DNA of 60,785 nucleotides from Deltaproteobacteria bacterium (lineage in GTDB: Bacteria > Desulfobacterota > Syntrophobacteria > Syntrophobacterales > Syntrophobacteraceae): the NCBI GenBank assembly GCA_021793275.1, contig JAJYTC010000003.1, positions 1 through 60,785 on the forward strand, in the 5' to 3' direction. Of this stretch, positions 9,403-19,015 are shown in pieces; position 1 is the stretch's first letter, and the number at the start of each line of letters is the position of its first letter. The position numbers and the translations under genes are program-made. The notes below the pieces were generated by a model. The model was given only the letters and a program-made list of their open reading frames with translations. It had not been told where the DNA came from and did no database searches.

Positions 9403-9909
9403 TTGATAGCGGTTGAATCTAGCCAGCTCCAGATGATTGATAAAGTGGTCCATATTAGCCGCGTGGCCAAAGTCGTAAAAGGCGGACGCCGTTTTTCGTT
9501 CAGCGCCATCGTAGTTGTCGGTGATGGCTCCGGCAAAGTCGGCTACAGCCTAGGGAAGGCTAACGAGGTTCCCGAAGCCATACGCAAAGGTATGGAATCG
9601 GCCAAGCGCAACATGGTCGATGTGCCGCTCAAAGAAACCACGATTCCTCATGAAGTGCTCGGCAGGTTCGGGGCATCGTCGGTGATCTTGAAGCCGGCCT
9701 CCCCCGGCACCGGCGTTATCGCTGGAGGGGCCGTGCGGGCCATCATGGAAGCGGCTGGAATTCATGATATCTTGACTAAGTGCGTTGGTTCTCGGAATCC
9801 TCATAATGTCGTGAAGGCCACAGTCGAAGGATTGAAGAAACTTCGCAGCATCGAACAGGTGTCAAAAACCAGAGGGAAGAACATCCTGGAGGAAGCTCCG
9901 ACCTCGTAA
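9403..9909 (+). CDS. rpsE: 30S ribosomal protein S5
   Basis: S5 is involved in translational accuracy at the decoding centre. The start is TTG 9403 with GGAGG 8 nt upstream. The dsRBD-like N-domain includes [19 protein letters not shown], the C-domain [22 protein letters not shown] and the C-terminal [11 protein letters not shown]. It has 168 residues, normal length. Confidence 0.95.
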   Translation: MIAVESSQLQMIDKVVHISRVAKVVKGGRRFSFSAIVVVGDGSGKVGYSLGKANEVPEAIRKGMESAKRNMVDVPLKETTIPHEVLGRFGASSVILKPASPGTGVIAGGAVRAIMEAAGIHDILTKCVGSRNPHNVVKATVEGLKKLRSIEQVSKTRGKNILEEAPTS

Positions 9910-9954
9910 GGGGGCCCCGGCTAACGGCGGCTCACAGGATTTTCAGGTGCAGAT

Positions 9955-10146
9955 ATGGTAAAGCCAATTCAGGTCAGTCTGGTCAAAAGTCCGATAGGGC
10001 ATCCCGAAAAACATCGCAAAATTTTGCGTGCCCTCGGACTAACGAAGATGCACAGGCCCGTTAACCTGTACAGTTCCCCGCAGGTGCTCGGGGCTGTACG
10101 AAAAGTTATTCATATGGTTAAGGTCGTTGAAAGACAGGGGTTATAG
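9955..10146 (+). CDS. rpmD: 50S ribosomal protein L30
   Basis: L30 is a small large-subunit protein. The 63-residue product shows VSLVKSPIGHPEKHRKILRA and the LGLTKMHRPV motif. Its stop codon ends at 10146 and the rplO ATG begins at 10147, so the two are probably coupled. Confidence 0.94.
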   Translation: MVKPIQVSLVKSPIGHPEKHRKILRALGLTKMHRPVNLYSSPQVLGAVRKVIHMVKVVERQGL

Positions 10147-10605
10147 ATGAGACTCGGAGAACTCGCTCCGCCTGCCGGAGCGAAGAAGAATACGAAGCGA
10201 CTCGGCCGGGGATCGGGTTCCGGCCAAGGCATGACTGCCGGAAAGGGCACCAAGGGGCAAAAGGCGCGCTCCGGAGGCGGAACGCCTCCGTGGTTCGAAG
10301 GCGGCCAGATGCCGCTTCAGCGCAGGGTTCCCAAACGCGGTTTCACCAACATATTTAAAAAGCAGTTTTCAGTTGTTAATATTAGTGATCTGGCTAAATT
10401 TGCCGCTGGAAGCGAAATCGGTCCCTCCGACCTCGTCTCCGCTGGTTTAATGAGGAAAAATCACCACCCGGTCAAGCTCCTTGCTGATGGTGAGATTTCA
10501 CAGGCCATTACTATCCGCGTACACAAAGCCTCTGCCTCTGCAGTGCAAAAAATGGAAGCCGCAGGTGGCAAGGTTGAAATGATTACGCCCAGGGAAGGAA
10601 AATAA
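10147..10605 (+). CDS. rplO: 50S ribosomal protein L15
   Basis: L15 is a late-assembly protein with a long basic N-terminal extension threading 23S rRNA. Family features are LGRGSGSGQGMTAGKGTKGQ, then GQMPLQRRVPKRGF. It has 152 residues. It starts directly after the rpmD stop and ends 3 bp before secY, tying translation of the translocon to the ribosome operon. Confidence 0.96.
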   Translation: MRLGELAPPAGAKKNTKRLGRGSGSGQGMTAGKGTKGQKARSGGGTPPWFEGGQMPLQRRVPKRGFTNIFKKQFSVVNISDLAKFAAGSEIGPSDLVSAGLMRKNHHPVKLLADGEISQAITIRVHKASASAVQKMEAAGGKVEMITPREGK

Positions 10606-10608
10606 CAG

Positions 10609-11916
10609 GTGCCAGGCGGCTTTTCGGCCATAGGGAGAATTCCCGAACTAAAGCGGCGCATACTGTTGACCCTGCTGCTGCTTGCGGTTTATCGCCTTGG
10701 GTGCTACATCCCGACGCCTTATATCAATACCGTGGCTCTCCAGGCCTACTTCAACGCAGCCAAGGGTACGCTCTTGGGCCTCTTTGACATGTTCTCCGGC
10801 GGCGCTCTTAGCCAGTTTTCCATCTTTGCCCTCGGGATCATGCCCTACATCAGTGCCTCGATTATCCTCGAGCTGCTGACCGTGGTCGTGCCGACCCTTG
10901 AAAAGCTCAGCAAGGAAGGGGAAGCCGGGCGCAAAAAGATCACTCAGTACACCCGCTACGGGACAGTAGTCCTGGCCGCTGTGCAGGGGTTCGGCATTGC
11001 GGTCGGCCTCGGGGGGCAGCGCGCTCCCGGCGGCGTACCCCTGGTCCTTTTGTCCGGCTGGGGCTTCCGCCTGCTCACCGTCATTACCTTATCGGCGGGC
11101 ACCGCGTTTCTCATGTGGCTCGGCGAGCAGATTACCGAGTTCGGAATCGGAAACGGTATTTCGCTCATTATTTATGCGGGCATCGTGAGCCGGGTGCCTT
11201 CGGCCATCTTTAACACCGTGCGACTCGTTAATGCCGGCGGGATGAGTATCTTTGCGCTGACCGCTATCGGCGTCCTGATGCTTGTCGTTTGCGGGTTCAT
11301 CGTTTTCATGGAACGTGGCGAAAGACGGGTGCCTGTGCAATATGCTAAGCGGGTCGTTGGAAGGCGTGTCTACGGCGGCCAGAATACCCATATTCCACTA
11401 AAGATTAATACCTCGGGGGTCATCCCGCCCATTTTTGCATCCTCGATAATCATGTTTCCTGCTACTGTGGCCAACTTCATTAAGATTCCCTGGGTGCAGG
11501 CGCTTTCCCGGGAGGTTTCGCCCGGCCACTGGGTTTATATCCTTCTCTACGTCGCCTTCATTATCTTTTTCTGCTTTTTCTATACGGCGATTGTTTTCAA
11601 CCCGGTCGATGTTGCCGACAACATGAAAAAATACGGGGGCTTTATCCCCGGCATTCGGCCGGGAAAGCCGACCGCCGATTATCTCGACAAAGTTTTGAGC
11701 CGGATTACTCTTGGCGGCGCGATTTATGTCTCGGCTGTTTGTGTTCTACCCACCGTATTGATTGAAAGATTCGGCGTGCCCTTTTATTTCGGCGGCACTG
11801 CCCTGCTCATTGTTATCGGCGTCGCTATGGACACTTTGTCCCAGATTGAGGCGCACATGTTGTCGCGCCATTACGAGGGGTTTCTCAAGAGCGGTCGCGC
11901 TAAGGGCAGGCGGTAG
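10609..11916 (+). CDS. secY: Sec translocon channel subunit SecY
   Basis: SecY forms the protein-conducting channel of the inner membrane with SecE and SecG. The start is GTG 10609, 3 bp after rplO. The 435 residues carry about ten hydrophobic segments; signatures include GIMPYISASIILELL, the cytosolic GERRVPVQYAKR loop and PGIRPGKPTADYL. The C-terminus is basic. A 159-bp gap without a recognised gene separates it from adk. Confidence 0.96.
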   Translation: MPGGFSAIGRIPELKRRILLTLLLLAVYRLGCYIPTPYINTVALQAYFNAAKGTLLGLFDMFSGGALSQFSIFALGIMPYISASIILELLTVVVPTLEKLSKEGEAGRKKITQYTRYGTVVLAAVQGFGIAVGLGGQRAPGGVPLVLLSGWGFRLLTVITLSAGTAFLMWLGEQITEFGIGNGISLIIYAGIVSRVPSAIFNTVRLVNAGGMSIFALTAIGVLMLVVCGFIVFMERGERRVPVQYAKRVVGRRVYGGQNTHIPLKINTSGVIPPIFASSIIMFPATVANFIKIPWVQALSREVSPGHWVYILLYVAFIIFFCFFYTAIVFNPVDVADNMKKYGGFIPGIRPGKPTADYLDKVLSRITLGGAIYVSAVCVLPTVLIERFGVPFYFGGTALLIVIGVAMDTLSQIEAHMLSRHYEGFLKSGRAKGRR

Positions 11917-12075
11917 ATCTCATCGCCCATCCGGCAACGCCGTCAAAAGGTGCAAAACCGTCTTGTTCCGGGCGGCTCTATTTCTACCTGACGGATCGGC
12001 TGTCTGTGAGAGGATTACAGCGGTTCTCTCTTTGTTGACCTGTGAGCTCTTAATTGCACTTTGCGGAGGTAAGCG

Positions 12076-12717
12076 ATGAACATCATTTTACTTGGACCGC
12101 CGGGCGCCGGCAAAGGCACGCAAGCTAAACGTCTCGTCGAAAAATATCATATCCCGCAGGTTTCCACGGGTGACATGCTCCGGGCGGCCCTTAAAGAAGG
12201 CACTCCTTTGGGGCTCGAGGCGAAAAAGTTTATGGATGCCGGAGGCCTTGTTCCGGACAGCGTTGTGATCGGCCTGGTGAAAGAGCGTATTCAAAGGCCT
12301 GATGCGGCTGTGGGCTACATGCTCGACGGGTTTCCTCGAACCGTTGCGCAGGCTCGGGAACTTGACAATATTCTTAACGGTATGGGGCAGAAAATCGACC
12401 ACGTTGTCAGTGTCGAAGTGCCCGCTTCCGAACTGCTTGGCCGTCTTACCGGCAGGAGGACCTGCCGCTCCTGCGGGGCCGGCTTCCACGTGATGTTCGA
12501 TCCTCCCCGAAAAGATGGGGTGTGTGACAAATGCGGTGGCGAGCTTTACCAGAGATCCGACGACAATGAAGCCACCGTCTCTTCCAGGCTGGAAACCTAC
12601 GAGGCGCAGACAAAGCCGCTGATTGATTACTACGGTAATCAGTCCAAGCTCCGCCGGATTGACGGTGTGGGAAAGATGGATGATATCTTGCAGCGTATCA
12701 TAAAGGTTCTTGGGTGA
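12076..12717 (+). CDS. adk: adenylate kinase, zinc-lid type
   Basis: This enzyme interconverts ATP + AMP and 2 ADP. Walker A is GPPGAGKGT at residues 7-15; the NMP-binding segment includes STGDMLR and the DGFPRT motif is at 84-89. The long LID domain holds C130, C133, C150 and C153, the zinc-binding form. It has 213 residues. The ATG is preceded by GGAGG. The secY-adk-map-infA order is the usual one for this region. Confidence 0.96.
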   Translation: MNIILLGPPGAGKGTQAKRLVEKYHIPQVSTGDMLRAALKEGTPLGLEAKKFMDAGGLVPDSVVIGLVKERIQRPDAAVGYMLDGFPRTVAQARELDNILNGMGQKIDHVVSVEVPASELLGRLTGRRTCRSCGAGFHVMFDPPRKDGVCDKCGGELYQRSDDNEATVSSRLETYEAQTKPLIDYYGNQSKLRRIDGVGKMDDILQRIIKVLG

Positions 12718-12838
12718 TTGAGGGTGCTGCAGATTTGTTGATATAGAGATTGAGACCTTGTAAGGGGAAGGGGGAACTTGTCGGAGCCCCTTTCCCGTGA
12801 CTCTCAGTTTCTGAATTTATTTAATTCGGACGGTTGGA

Positions 12839-13615
12839 TTGATAATCTTAAGGTCCAGAGCCGAAATCGAGAAGATCAAGACCTCGTGTGCCATTGTTGC
12901 TGAGATACTTGATCGGCTGGTCGAGCATATCAGGCCGGGCGTCACAACCTGGGACCTCAATGCTATTAGCGAGGAGCTAACTTCAAAAAAGCACGCAAAA
13001 CCCGCTTTTAAGGGCTATCACGGGTATCCGTTTTCTCTTTGTGCCTCGGTTAACGAAGAGGTTGTCCACGGGATGCCTTCCAAACACCGCCGCTTGAAAG
13101 ACGGGGATATCATAGGCCTTGACTATGGAGTCGTGCTTGACGGCTACTACGGGGACGCGGCTCTGACAGTGCCGGTGGGAGAAATTTCCCGCGACGCCGC
13201 CTCGTTGTGTACGGTTACCGAGGAGTGCCTCTATGAAGGTATCCGGAAAGCGGTTAGTGGTAACCGGCTCTCGGATATCTCTCATGCTATCCAGGACTAT
13301 GTGGAAAAGCGCGGATATTCGGTCGTAAGGGAGTTCGTTGGCCACGGGATCGGTCAACATTTGCATGAGAGCCCCCAGGTGCCTAATTACGGACCGCCGG
13401 GCAAAGGCGTCAGGCTTAAGCCCGGGATGGTGCTCGCTATCGAGCCGATGATAAACGCCGGCGCTGCCGAGGTTGATATTTTGGAAGATCAATGGACGGC
13501 GGTGACCCGCGATCGAAAACTCTCGGCCCATTTCGAACACACGATAGCGGTTACGGATAACGGTCCCATTATTCTGACCCGACGAAAAAATTTGTTTACA
13601 AAACTGTATGGCTAA
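12839..13615 (+). CDS. map: methionine aminopeptidase type I
   Basis: This enzyme removes N-terminal Met from nascent proteins. All five metal ligands are present (D95, D106, H169, E202, E233), as is the substrate-binding H78. The 258-residue product lacks an N-terminal zinc extension. The start is probably TTG 12839, giving the normal opening IILRSRAEIEKI. The ribosome-binding site is weak. A 121-bp gap with a G/C-rich imperfect inverted repeat separates it from adk. Confidence 0.95.
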   Translation: MIILRSRAEIEKIKTSCAIVAEILDRLVEHIRPGVTTWDLNAISEELTSKKHAKPAFKGYHGYPFSLCASVNEEVVHGMPSKHRRLKDGDIIGLDYGVVLDGYYGDAALTVPVGEISRDAASLCTVTEECLYEGIRKAVSGNRLSDISHAIQDYVEKRGYSVVREFVGHGIGQHLHESPQVPNYGPPGKGVRLKPGMVLAIEPMINAGAAEVDILEDQWTAVTRDRKLSAHFEHTIAVTDNGPIILTRRKNLFTKLYG

Positions 13616-13659
13616 TTTATTATAGAAAGTTCGTAAATTGATCTTGGAGAAACTCGCCC

Positions 13660-13881
13660 ATGGCTAAAGAGGATGCTATTGAAGTCGAAGGAACTGTTGT
13701 CGAGACTCTTCCCAACGCTATGTTCCGTGTCGAGCTCCCCAATGGCCATCGGATTCTGGCTCATATCTCCGGAAAGATGCGCATGCACTTCATTCGCATT
13801 TTGCCCGGCGATAAAGTGACCGTGGAATTGTCTCCCTACGATCTGACCCGGGGCCGTATCACTTACAGGTCCAAAGCCTAG
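13660..13881 (+). CDS. infA: translation initiation factor IF-1
   Basis: IF-1 occupies the ribosomal A site during initiation. The 73-residue OB-fold protein begins [19 protein letters not shown] and contains [19 protein letters not shown] and the C-terminal TRGRITYR. It lies between map and rpmJ, as in many non-enteric bacteria. Confidence 0.96.
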   Translation: MAKEDAIEVEGTVVETLPNAMFRVELPNGHRILAHISGKMRMHFIRILPGDKVTVELSPYDLTRGRITYRSKA

Positions 13882-13921
13882 AGCTTCCAGCGGCGCCGGC
13901 CTGTGGAAAGGAACTCCCAAA

Positions 13922-14035
13922 TTGAAAGTGCGGGCATCGGTTAAACGTATTTGCAGGAAGTGCAAAATCATTCGCCGCCACGGCACCGTGAGGGTGATTT
14001 GTGAAAACCCCAGGCACAAGCAGCGCCAGGGCTGA
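13922..14035 (+). CDS. rpmJ: 50S ribosomal protein L36
   Basis: This 37-residue protein has a TTG start at 13922 with GGAAAGGA upstream. The translation runs [18 protein letters not shown] and ends PRHKQRQG. The zinc ligands C11, C14, C27 and H32 are all present. It lies between infA and rpsM, its standard position. Heptamer element F begins immediately after its stop. Confidence 0.93.
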   Translation: MKVRASVKRICRKCKIIRRHGTVRVICENPRHKQRQG

Positions 14036-14110
14036 GAGAAGCGTTACCAGGCGGCAACCGGCGAAGGGCCTTTGCCTTCTCGCCTTGCGCCCCCTGCTCC
14101 CCGCTTCTGC
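14036..14110 (+). repeat. intergenic heptamer element F (rpmJ-rpsM)
   Basis: Right arm: cttctcg, ccttgcg, ccccctg, ctccccg, cttctgc at 14076-14110, five tandem degenerate 7-mers of the CTTCCTG subtype. The left part holds gagaagcg (14036-14043) and ggcgaaggg, which can pair with the right arm. The element lies just before the GAGGAG of rpsM. Confidence 0.65.
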
Positions 14111-14130
14111 ATCCATAGAGGAGTAGGACA

Positions 14131-14505
14131 TTGGCTCGAATTGCAGGCATCGATTTACCTAAGAATAAGCGCATCGAAATCGCTCTGACTTATATCTACG
14201 GCATCGGCAGACCGACGGCCCAAAAAGTGCTCGCTCTTGCCGGTATCAGCGGGGATATCAAAAGTGACGACCTTACCGATGTCCAGGTGAATGCGATCAG
14301 GCAGGTCATCGATTCCACTTTGAAGGTCGAGGGCGATTTAAGGTCTGAGGTCTCAATGAGCATTAAGCGCCTCATGGACCTTGGCTGCTACCGTGGCTTG
14401 AGACATCGCCGTGGGCTTCCGGTCCGCGGTCAGCGTACTCATACCAATGCCCGAACTCGTAAGGGCCCGCGCAGGTCCGTTATGGGCAAGCGAAAGAAAG
14501 CGTAG
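14131..14505 (+). CDS. rpsM: 30S ribosomal protein S13
   Basis: S13 contacts the P-site tRNA and forms a subunit bridge. The start is TTG 14131 with GAGGAGTAGG upstream. The family opening is [19 protein letters not shown]; the C-terminal [20 protein letters not shown] tail is complete. It has 124 residues. rpsK follows after 9 bp. Confidence 0.96.
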   Translation: MARIAGIDLPKNKRIEIALTYIYGIGRPTAQKVLALAGISGDIKSDDLTDVQVNAIRQVIDSTLKVEGDLRSEVSMSIKRLMDLGCYRGLRHRRGLPVRGQRTHTNARTRKGPRRSVMGKRKKA

Positions 14506-14514
14506 GAATGGCAA

Positions 14515-14910
14515 ATGGCAAAAGAGAAGGCTTCACCTCGAACAAAGAAAAAAGAGCGCAAGAACATCCTTAACGGCATAGCTCATATCCGCTCGACTTT
14601 TAACAACACCATTATCACCATCACCGATGTGAGCGGAAACGCTATTTCATGGTCTAGCGCCGGAAGCCAGGGATTTAAAGGATCCCGCAAAAGCACTCCC
14701 TTTGCCGCTCAGGTCGCTGCAGAGATTGCGGCCAAGAAGGCTCAGGAGCACGGGGTGCAAAATATCGAAGTCTTCGTGAAGGGGCCCGGCTCGGGCCGCG
14801 AAGCTGCGTTGCGGGCCCTGCAGGCGGCCGGTTTCAACATCACTTTCATAAAGGATGTTACGCCGATTCCCCATAACGGTTGCAGGCCTCCGAAAAGGCG
14901 GCGGGTATAA
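14515..14910 (+). CDS. rpsK: 30S ribosomal protein S11
   Basis: S11 forms the platform near the mRNA exit. The lysine-rich N-terminus is followed by [19 protein letters not shown] and the C-terminal [18 protein letters not shown], both family hallmarks. It has 131 residues. The 72 bp to rpsD carry the AGGAGG for that gene. Confidence 0.96.
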   Translation: MAKEKASPRTKKKERKNILNGIAHIRSTFNNTIITITDVSGNAISWSSAGSQGFKGSRKSTPFAAQVAAEIAAKKAQEHGVQNIEVFVKGPGSGREAALRALQAAGFNITFIKDVTPIPHNGCRPPKRRRV

Positions 14911-14982
14911 GGCGATCACACTTTATCTGGCCCGCCCCAGGCTGCGGGCAAAAGGCGGTTCTACCGCTTCAGGAGGAACGTT

Positions 14983-15609
14983 TTGGCTCGATACACTGAA
15001 GCTCAATGCAGGCTTTGCCGCCGCGAGACGATGAAGCTCTACCTCAAGGGTGACCGTTGCTATTCGGATAAGTGCGCCATCGAGCGCCGCAACTACCCCC
15101 CCGGACAGCACGGCCAAAACAGAGGCAAGCTTTCCGATTACGGCGTTCAATTGCGTGAAAAGCAGAAAATAAAGCGGATTTACGGGCTGGTCGAAAAGCA
15201 GTTCGAGAGCTATTTCGAAGAGGCCGAACGTCGCAAGGGCGTTACCGGCACTAACTTTCTCATCCTGCTGGAACGACGGCTGGACAATACCGCCTACAGG
15301 CTCGGCTTCGCCAATTCCCGCAGCCAGGCAAGGCAACTGGTCCGCCACGGGCATTTCCTTGTAAACGGAAAGAAAGTCGATATCCCTTCGTATCTGTTGA
15401 AGCCGGGGGATCGGGTTGCCGTGGCTGAAGGCAGCCGCAGTCTTCAGATCATAAATGAATCCGTTGCAGCTCTACCCCGCAGGGGCGTTCCTGCCTGGCT
15501 CGACGTTGATGCCTCCAAGTTCGAGGGCACTTTCAGAGCCTTTCCTGCGCGTGAGGAGATGAACCTGCCGGTTCAGGAACAATTGGTGGTTGAATTCTAT
15601 TCGAAGTGA
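14983..15609 (+). CDS. rpsD: 30S ribosomal protein S4, zinc (C+) form
   Basis: S4 nucleates small-subunit assembly and helps fidelity. The start is TTG 14983 with AGGAGG upstream. Zinc ligands C9, C12, C26 and C31 mark the C+ form. The S4 RNA-binding domain contains [20 protein letters not shown]. Its 208 residues are normal. It lies between rpsK and rpoA in the alpha operon. Confidence 0.96.
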   Translation: MARYTEAQCRLCRRETMKLYLKGDRCYSDKCAIERRNYPPGQHGQNRGKLSDYGVQLREKQKIKRIYGLVEKQFESYFEEAERRKGVTGTNFLILLERRLDNTAYRLGFANSRSQARQLVRHGHFLVNGKKVDIPSYLLKPGDRVAVAEGSRSLQIINESVAALPRRGVPAWLDVDASKFEGTFRAFPAREEMNLPVQEQLVVEFYSK

Positions 15610-15737
15610 GAAAGAGAGCTTGCTGTTTGCAGGATCTCCGGGGCGCAGCGGGACTTGTGGAGCTTTGGGCATCCATTGCCTCGCCGTGTTGCGGAATGGG
15701 GGGGCCTGTGGTGATGTCTCTTTTATGAGGATGAAAC

Positions 15738-16745
15738 ATGCAAAAGAACTGGCGCGAACTTATTAAACCCAAGCGCTTGGAAATCGAGACAAAAGAGCCC
15801 AGCATCTATGGGAAATTCGAGTGCGAGCCTCTGGAGAGGGGTTTTGGCATCACTTTGGGCAACGCGCTTCGCAGGGTGTTGCTCTCATCTCTTCAAGGGT
15901 GTGCTATCACCAATGTCAAAATTGACGGCGTTCTCCACGAGTTCTCCACAATTCCCGGCGTTTTGGAAGATGTCACCGATGTGATACTCAACCTCAAGGA
16001 AGTTCGCTTCAAAGTCAACGGGGAATCGCATTCCCGGCGCGTAGTGATTGAAAAACAGGGCGAAGGTAGGGTGTGCGCCGCTGACATCCAAACCGGGGCG
16101 ACGGTCGAGGTGTTGAATCCCGGCCTGCATATCTGTACCCTTGCAAAGGACGCCCGGTTGAGGATGGAACTCACCCTTAGGCAGGGAAAGGGATATGTTC
16201 CGGCTGAAAAAAATATTGAGGAAAACCAGGCTATCGGAACCATTCCAATTGACGCCGTCTTTTCGCCGATCCGTAAGGTCAGCTATACGGTGACTCAGGC
16301 TCGGGTGGGGCAGATCACCGACTATGACAAGCTGACCCTGGAGATTTGGTCGGATGGCAGTGTCAAGCCTGAAGATGCGCTTGCTTTCTCAGCCAAGATT
16401 TTGAAAGACCAATTGAGCGTTTTTATCAATTTCGAAGAGGAAGTCGAGACTCAAGATGAAGAAATCAGGGCCGAACCTTCCTTCAACGAGAACCTTTTTC
16501 GCAGCGTCGACGAACTGGAGCTCTCAGTGCGCTCGGCTAACTGCTTGAAGAATGCAGATATCCGCAATATCGGCGAGCTTGTTCAAAAGACCGAACAGGA
16601 AATGCTCAAGACCAAAAATTTCGGTCGCAAGTCTCTTAATGAGATAAAGGAGATCCTCGCTGAAATGGGACTTTCTCTGGGAATGAAAATCGATAACTTC
16701 CCTCGCCGGGAGGAAATCGAACAGAGAAGAAAGGAACAGGAATAA
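15738..16745 (+). CDS. rpoA: RNA polymerase alpha subunit
   Basis: Alpha dimerises to seed RNA polymerase assembly. The N-terminal domain has [18 protein letters not shown]. After an acidic linker, the C-terminal domain with [16 protein letters not shown] and [14 protein letters not shown] binds UP elements and activators. It has 335 residues. The 128 bp after rpsD carry no recognisable gene. rplQ follows after 3 bp. Confidence 0.97.
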   Translation: MQKNWRELIKPKRLEIETKEPSIYGKFECEPLERGFGITLGNALRRVLLSSLQGCAITNVKIDGVLHEFSTIPGVLEDVTDVILNLKEVRFKVNGESHSRRVVIEKQGEGRVCAADIQTGATVEVLNPGLHICTLAKDARLRMELTLRQGKGYVPAEKNIEENQAIGTIPIDAVFSPIRKVSYTVTQARVGQITDYDKLTLEIWSDGSVKPEDALAFSAKILKDQLSVFINFEEEVETQDEEIRAEPSFNENLFRSVDELELSVRSANCLKNADIRNIGELVQKTEQEMLKTKNFGRKSLNEIKEILAEMGLSLGMKIDNFPRREEIEQRRKEQE

Positions 16746-16748
16746 TCC

Positions 16749-17177
16749 ATGCGCCACGGAGTTTCCGGCAGAAAGCTCAACCGGACGACGAGCCACCGTC
16801 TCGCCATGTTTCGGAATATGGTCACTTCGCTCCTTAATCAGGAACGCATTTATACTACGGTGCCCAAGGCCAAGGAAATGCGCCGCTGGGCTGAATGGAT
16901 GATCACTCTGGGCAAGCACGGAGACCTGCATTCCAGAAGGCGGGCCCTGTCGTTTATTCGCGAAAAGAAAGTCGTCTACAAGGTCTTCGATGAGCTTGCC
17001 GATAGATATCGAGACCGCCGCGGCGGTTACACGCGGATAGTAAAGGTTGGGTTCAGGCGCGGAGACGCCTCCCCTATGTGCATGCTCGAGTTGATAACCG
17101 AGGGGGGCGCCAAGACTGCGAAAAAGAGCAAAAAATCGCCCGGGAAGTCCGAAACTGCGCCGGCCGGATCGGAATAG
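16749..17177 (+). CDS. rplQ: 50S ribosomal protein L17
   Basis: L17 sits near the tunnel exit and closes the alpha operon. The core [20 protein letters not shown] is standard; a Lys/Ser/Ala-rich tail from about residue 120 extends it to 142. Its stop is only 4 bp from the stop of the convergent diguanylate cyclase gene, and no clear intrinsic terminator lies between them. Confidence 0.96.
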   Translation: MRHGVSGRKLNRTTSHRLAMFRNMVTSLLNQERIYTTVPKAKEMRRWAEWMITLGKHGDLHSRRRALSFIREKKVVYKVFDELADRYRDRRGGYTRIVKVGFRRGDASPMCMLELITEGGAKTAKKSKKSPGKSETAPAGSE

Positions 17178-17181
17178 CACC

Positions 17182-18372
17182 CTAAGTTACGATTATACAA
17201 TCCTTGCCGAGATTTTTCGCTTCGTAAAGGGCCGTATCGGCCCTTGCGATGATTTCCTCGGGACTCGTATCGCCGGATTCTATCTGCGTGATTCCGATGC
17301 TTACGGAAAGTTGTATTTCCGTATTTCTGTATAGGAAACACGTTTTTGAAATTGCGCTTGAAAGCTTGTTGGCCACCACCTGGGCTGCCTTCTTCCCGGT
17401 GTTGGCCAAAAAGATAACGAACTCGTCACCGCCGTAGCGGGCTATGTGATCGCTTTCGCGCAATACTTGCCTCATTCTTCCTACTAGACTCTGCAGGCAT
17501 TTGTCGCCGACCCGGTGGCCATAGGTGTCGTTAACCCTCTTGAAATCGTCAATATCGACGAAAACGAGCGAAAATACCGTTTTGTCCCGCTCATGCCTTC
17601 TGATCCCCTTGTTGATGCGCCGTTCCATTACTCTGCGGTTGGATATGCCGGTAAGCGGGTCGATCAGTGCCTCGTGCTCCAGACGCTTTCTTCTCGTGCG
17701 GTCGCGATCTATCTTGTGCTGCATCTCTTTGAGGTTATTTTGAAGATTTTGTATCGTTGACTCAAAACTCTGATTTCTGGCCCGGTCTTCTGCCTTTTTG
17801 GTCTCAAGGGCCGATTTTATCCTTTCGAGCTTTGTGCGTACAATCTCCCTTACTTCCAATACGTCCTTGGAGGATTCTGCCGAGCTTTCCAGTTCGGCTA
17901 TCTCGGTCTCGATCAAACTCGTGAATCGGCCGTTTGCCCGATGAACCTGCGCGGTGCTTTCGATCAAGCTGAGAGATTGCCCTTCCAGTTCGCCCAGTTT
18001 AGCGCCAACTTCAATCAGCAGGCACGCAAGTGACTTTTTTTTTGCCTCTGAATCCGATACGCACTGGCAGACAAGGCCGATAATGCCCTCGTGTATGCGA
18101 TAGAGTTCGCTAAGGCTTTCAGCTCTTTTTATAACCGCAACCAGTTGATCGGCCCTCTCCCTTTGATCACTGGTGAAGTAGCCGTTGAGTTGATCGAGGA
18201 TTTTAATATAGCCCCTTCTCAACTCGCCGATATGTTCTTGTGATGCGAGCGCTTTCAGCACATCCGCTTTGTTGGAAAGCGCTTCTAACAGGCTTGATGG
18301 TGAGATGGATTGGCGGCTTGCAGAAAAGTGCTTAAGCTCGTCGATTATCAGTTCGCAAAATGTGTCCAGCAC
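17182..18372 (-). CDS. GGDEF diguanylate cyclase, last gene of the pilY1 operon
   Basis: Predicted to make c-di-GMP from two GTP. A helical and coiled-coil N-terminal region of about 230 residues of unknown fold is followed by a GGDEF domain. It has a canonical GGDEF active site (residues 314-318 from this start), DIDDFKRVNDTYGH, and an intact I-site RESD exactly five residues before GGDEF, predicting product inhibition. No transmembrane segment is seen, so it is probably cytosolic. GTG 18372 is preferred because AAGGAA lies 8 nt upstream, right after the pilX stop; an ATG at 18426 would overlap pilX by 41 nt. It is downstream of the minor pilins. Confidence 0.85.
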   Translation of the reverse strand: MLDTFCELIIDELKHFSASRQSISPSSLLEALSNKADVLKALASQEHIGELRRGYIKILDQLNGYFTSDQRERADQLVAVIKRAESLSELYRIHEGIIGLVCQCVSDSEAKKKSLACLLIEVGAKLGELEGQSLSLIESTAQVHRANGRFTSLIETEIAELESSAESSKDVLEVREIVRTKLERIKSALETKKAEDRARNQSFESTIQNLQNNLKEMQHKIDRDRTRRKRLEHEALIDPLTGISNRRVMERRINKGIRRHERDKTVFSLVFVDIDDFKRVNDTYGHRVGDKCLQSLVGRMRQVLRESDHIARYGGDEFVIFLANTGKKAAQVVANKLSSAISKTCFLYRNTEIQLSVSIGITQIESGDTSPEEIIARADTALYEAKNLGKDCIIVT

Positions 18373-18385
18373 CTGCAGGTTTCCT

Positions 18386-19006
18386 TCATGGGATCGGATA
18401 GCGGTAAATGAATTGAACGTCGACATGCTCCGGGGAGTCGTTGGACTGGGCGCGCGCTACCGCCGTGTAATAGTAGCAGCCGTCGGAGCATGGCGTGCCA
18501 GAAGCGGCGTCCCCCGCTTCATAAGTGTCGATGACTTTGACGCTGATCGTGTAGTTTTTCCAGTCGAGCGTCATGTCAGGGTGATCGGCGGGATCGCTGT
18601 CCGTCACCTGCTGCAGGGTGCCGGAGCATCCGTAGGTGCTCCAGAGCGATAGTGTTGTCCAGTTCAGTTGGTTTGCTCCGGACGAGCTGAAAGTGGGGTT
18701 GTTCAGTTTGATTGTGAGGCAGTTATTGACATTGCTCGTTCCGAAGGCAGGCGGCAGACCGCCGCATGGCTTTGATGTATTATTGTAGCTGTTGGTGCAG
18801 TTTTGGGCGTATGTGATGAACATGTCGGTGCCTGCCCTGGCCGCGTCGAGCGCGGAAGTGTAGCCCTGCTCGAGACCCGCTATTTGGGTCTGCCTGGTGG
18901 TGAGCCTCAGCAATATGGCGACCACTGCGAATCCAAGCACGAGCAACACCATTGTGGTGAGCAGAGCCAGTCCTTTTTGGTTACAGAGCGGCTTTGTCAT
19001 TTTCAT
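18386..19006 (-). CDS. pilX: PilX-like minor pilin
   Basis: A 206-residue protein with a type IV pilin-like N-terminus: a short basic leader ending KG, then LALLTTMVLLVLGFAVVAIL. The usual Glu at +5 is Thr, as is common in PilX/GspK-type pilins that cap the complex. The globular part has several Cys. By family, it forms the initiation complex with PilV, PilW, FimU/FimT and PilY1. It follows pilW by 9 bp. An ATG two codons in is an alternative start. Confidence 0.75.
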   Translation of the reverse strand: MKMTKPLCNQKGLALLTTMVLLVLGFAVVAILLRLTTRQTQIAGLEQGYTSALDAARAGTDMFITYAQNCTNSYNNTSKPCGGLPPAFGTSNVNNCLTIKLNNPTFSSSGANQLNWTTLSLWSTYGCSGTLQQVTDSDPADHPDMTLDWKNYTISVKVIDTYEAGDAASGTPCSDGCYYYTAVARAQSNDSPEHVDVQFIYRYPIP

Positions 19007-19015
19007 GAGTCCGTT

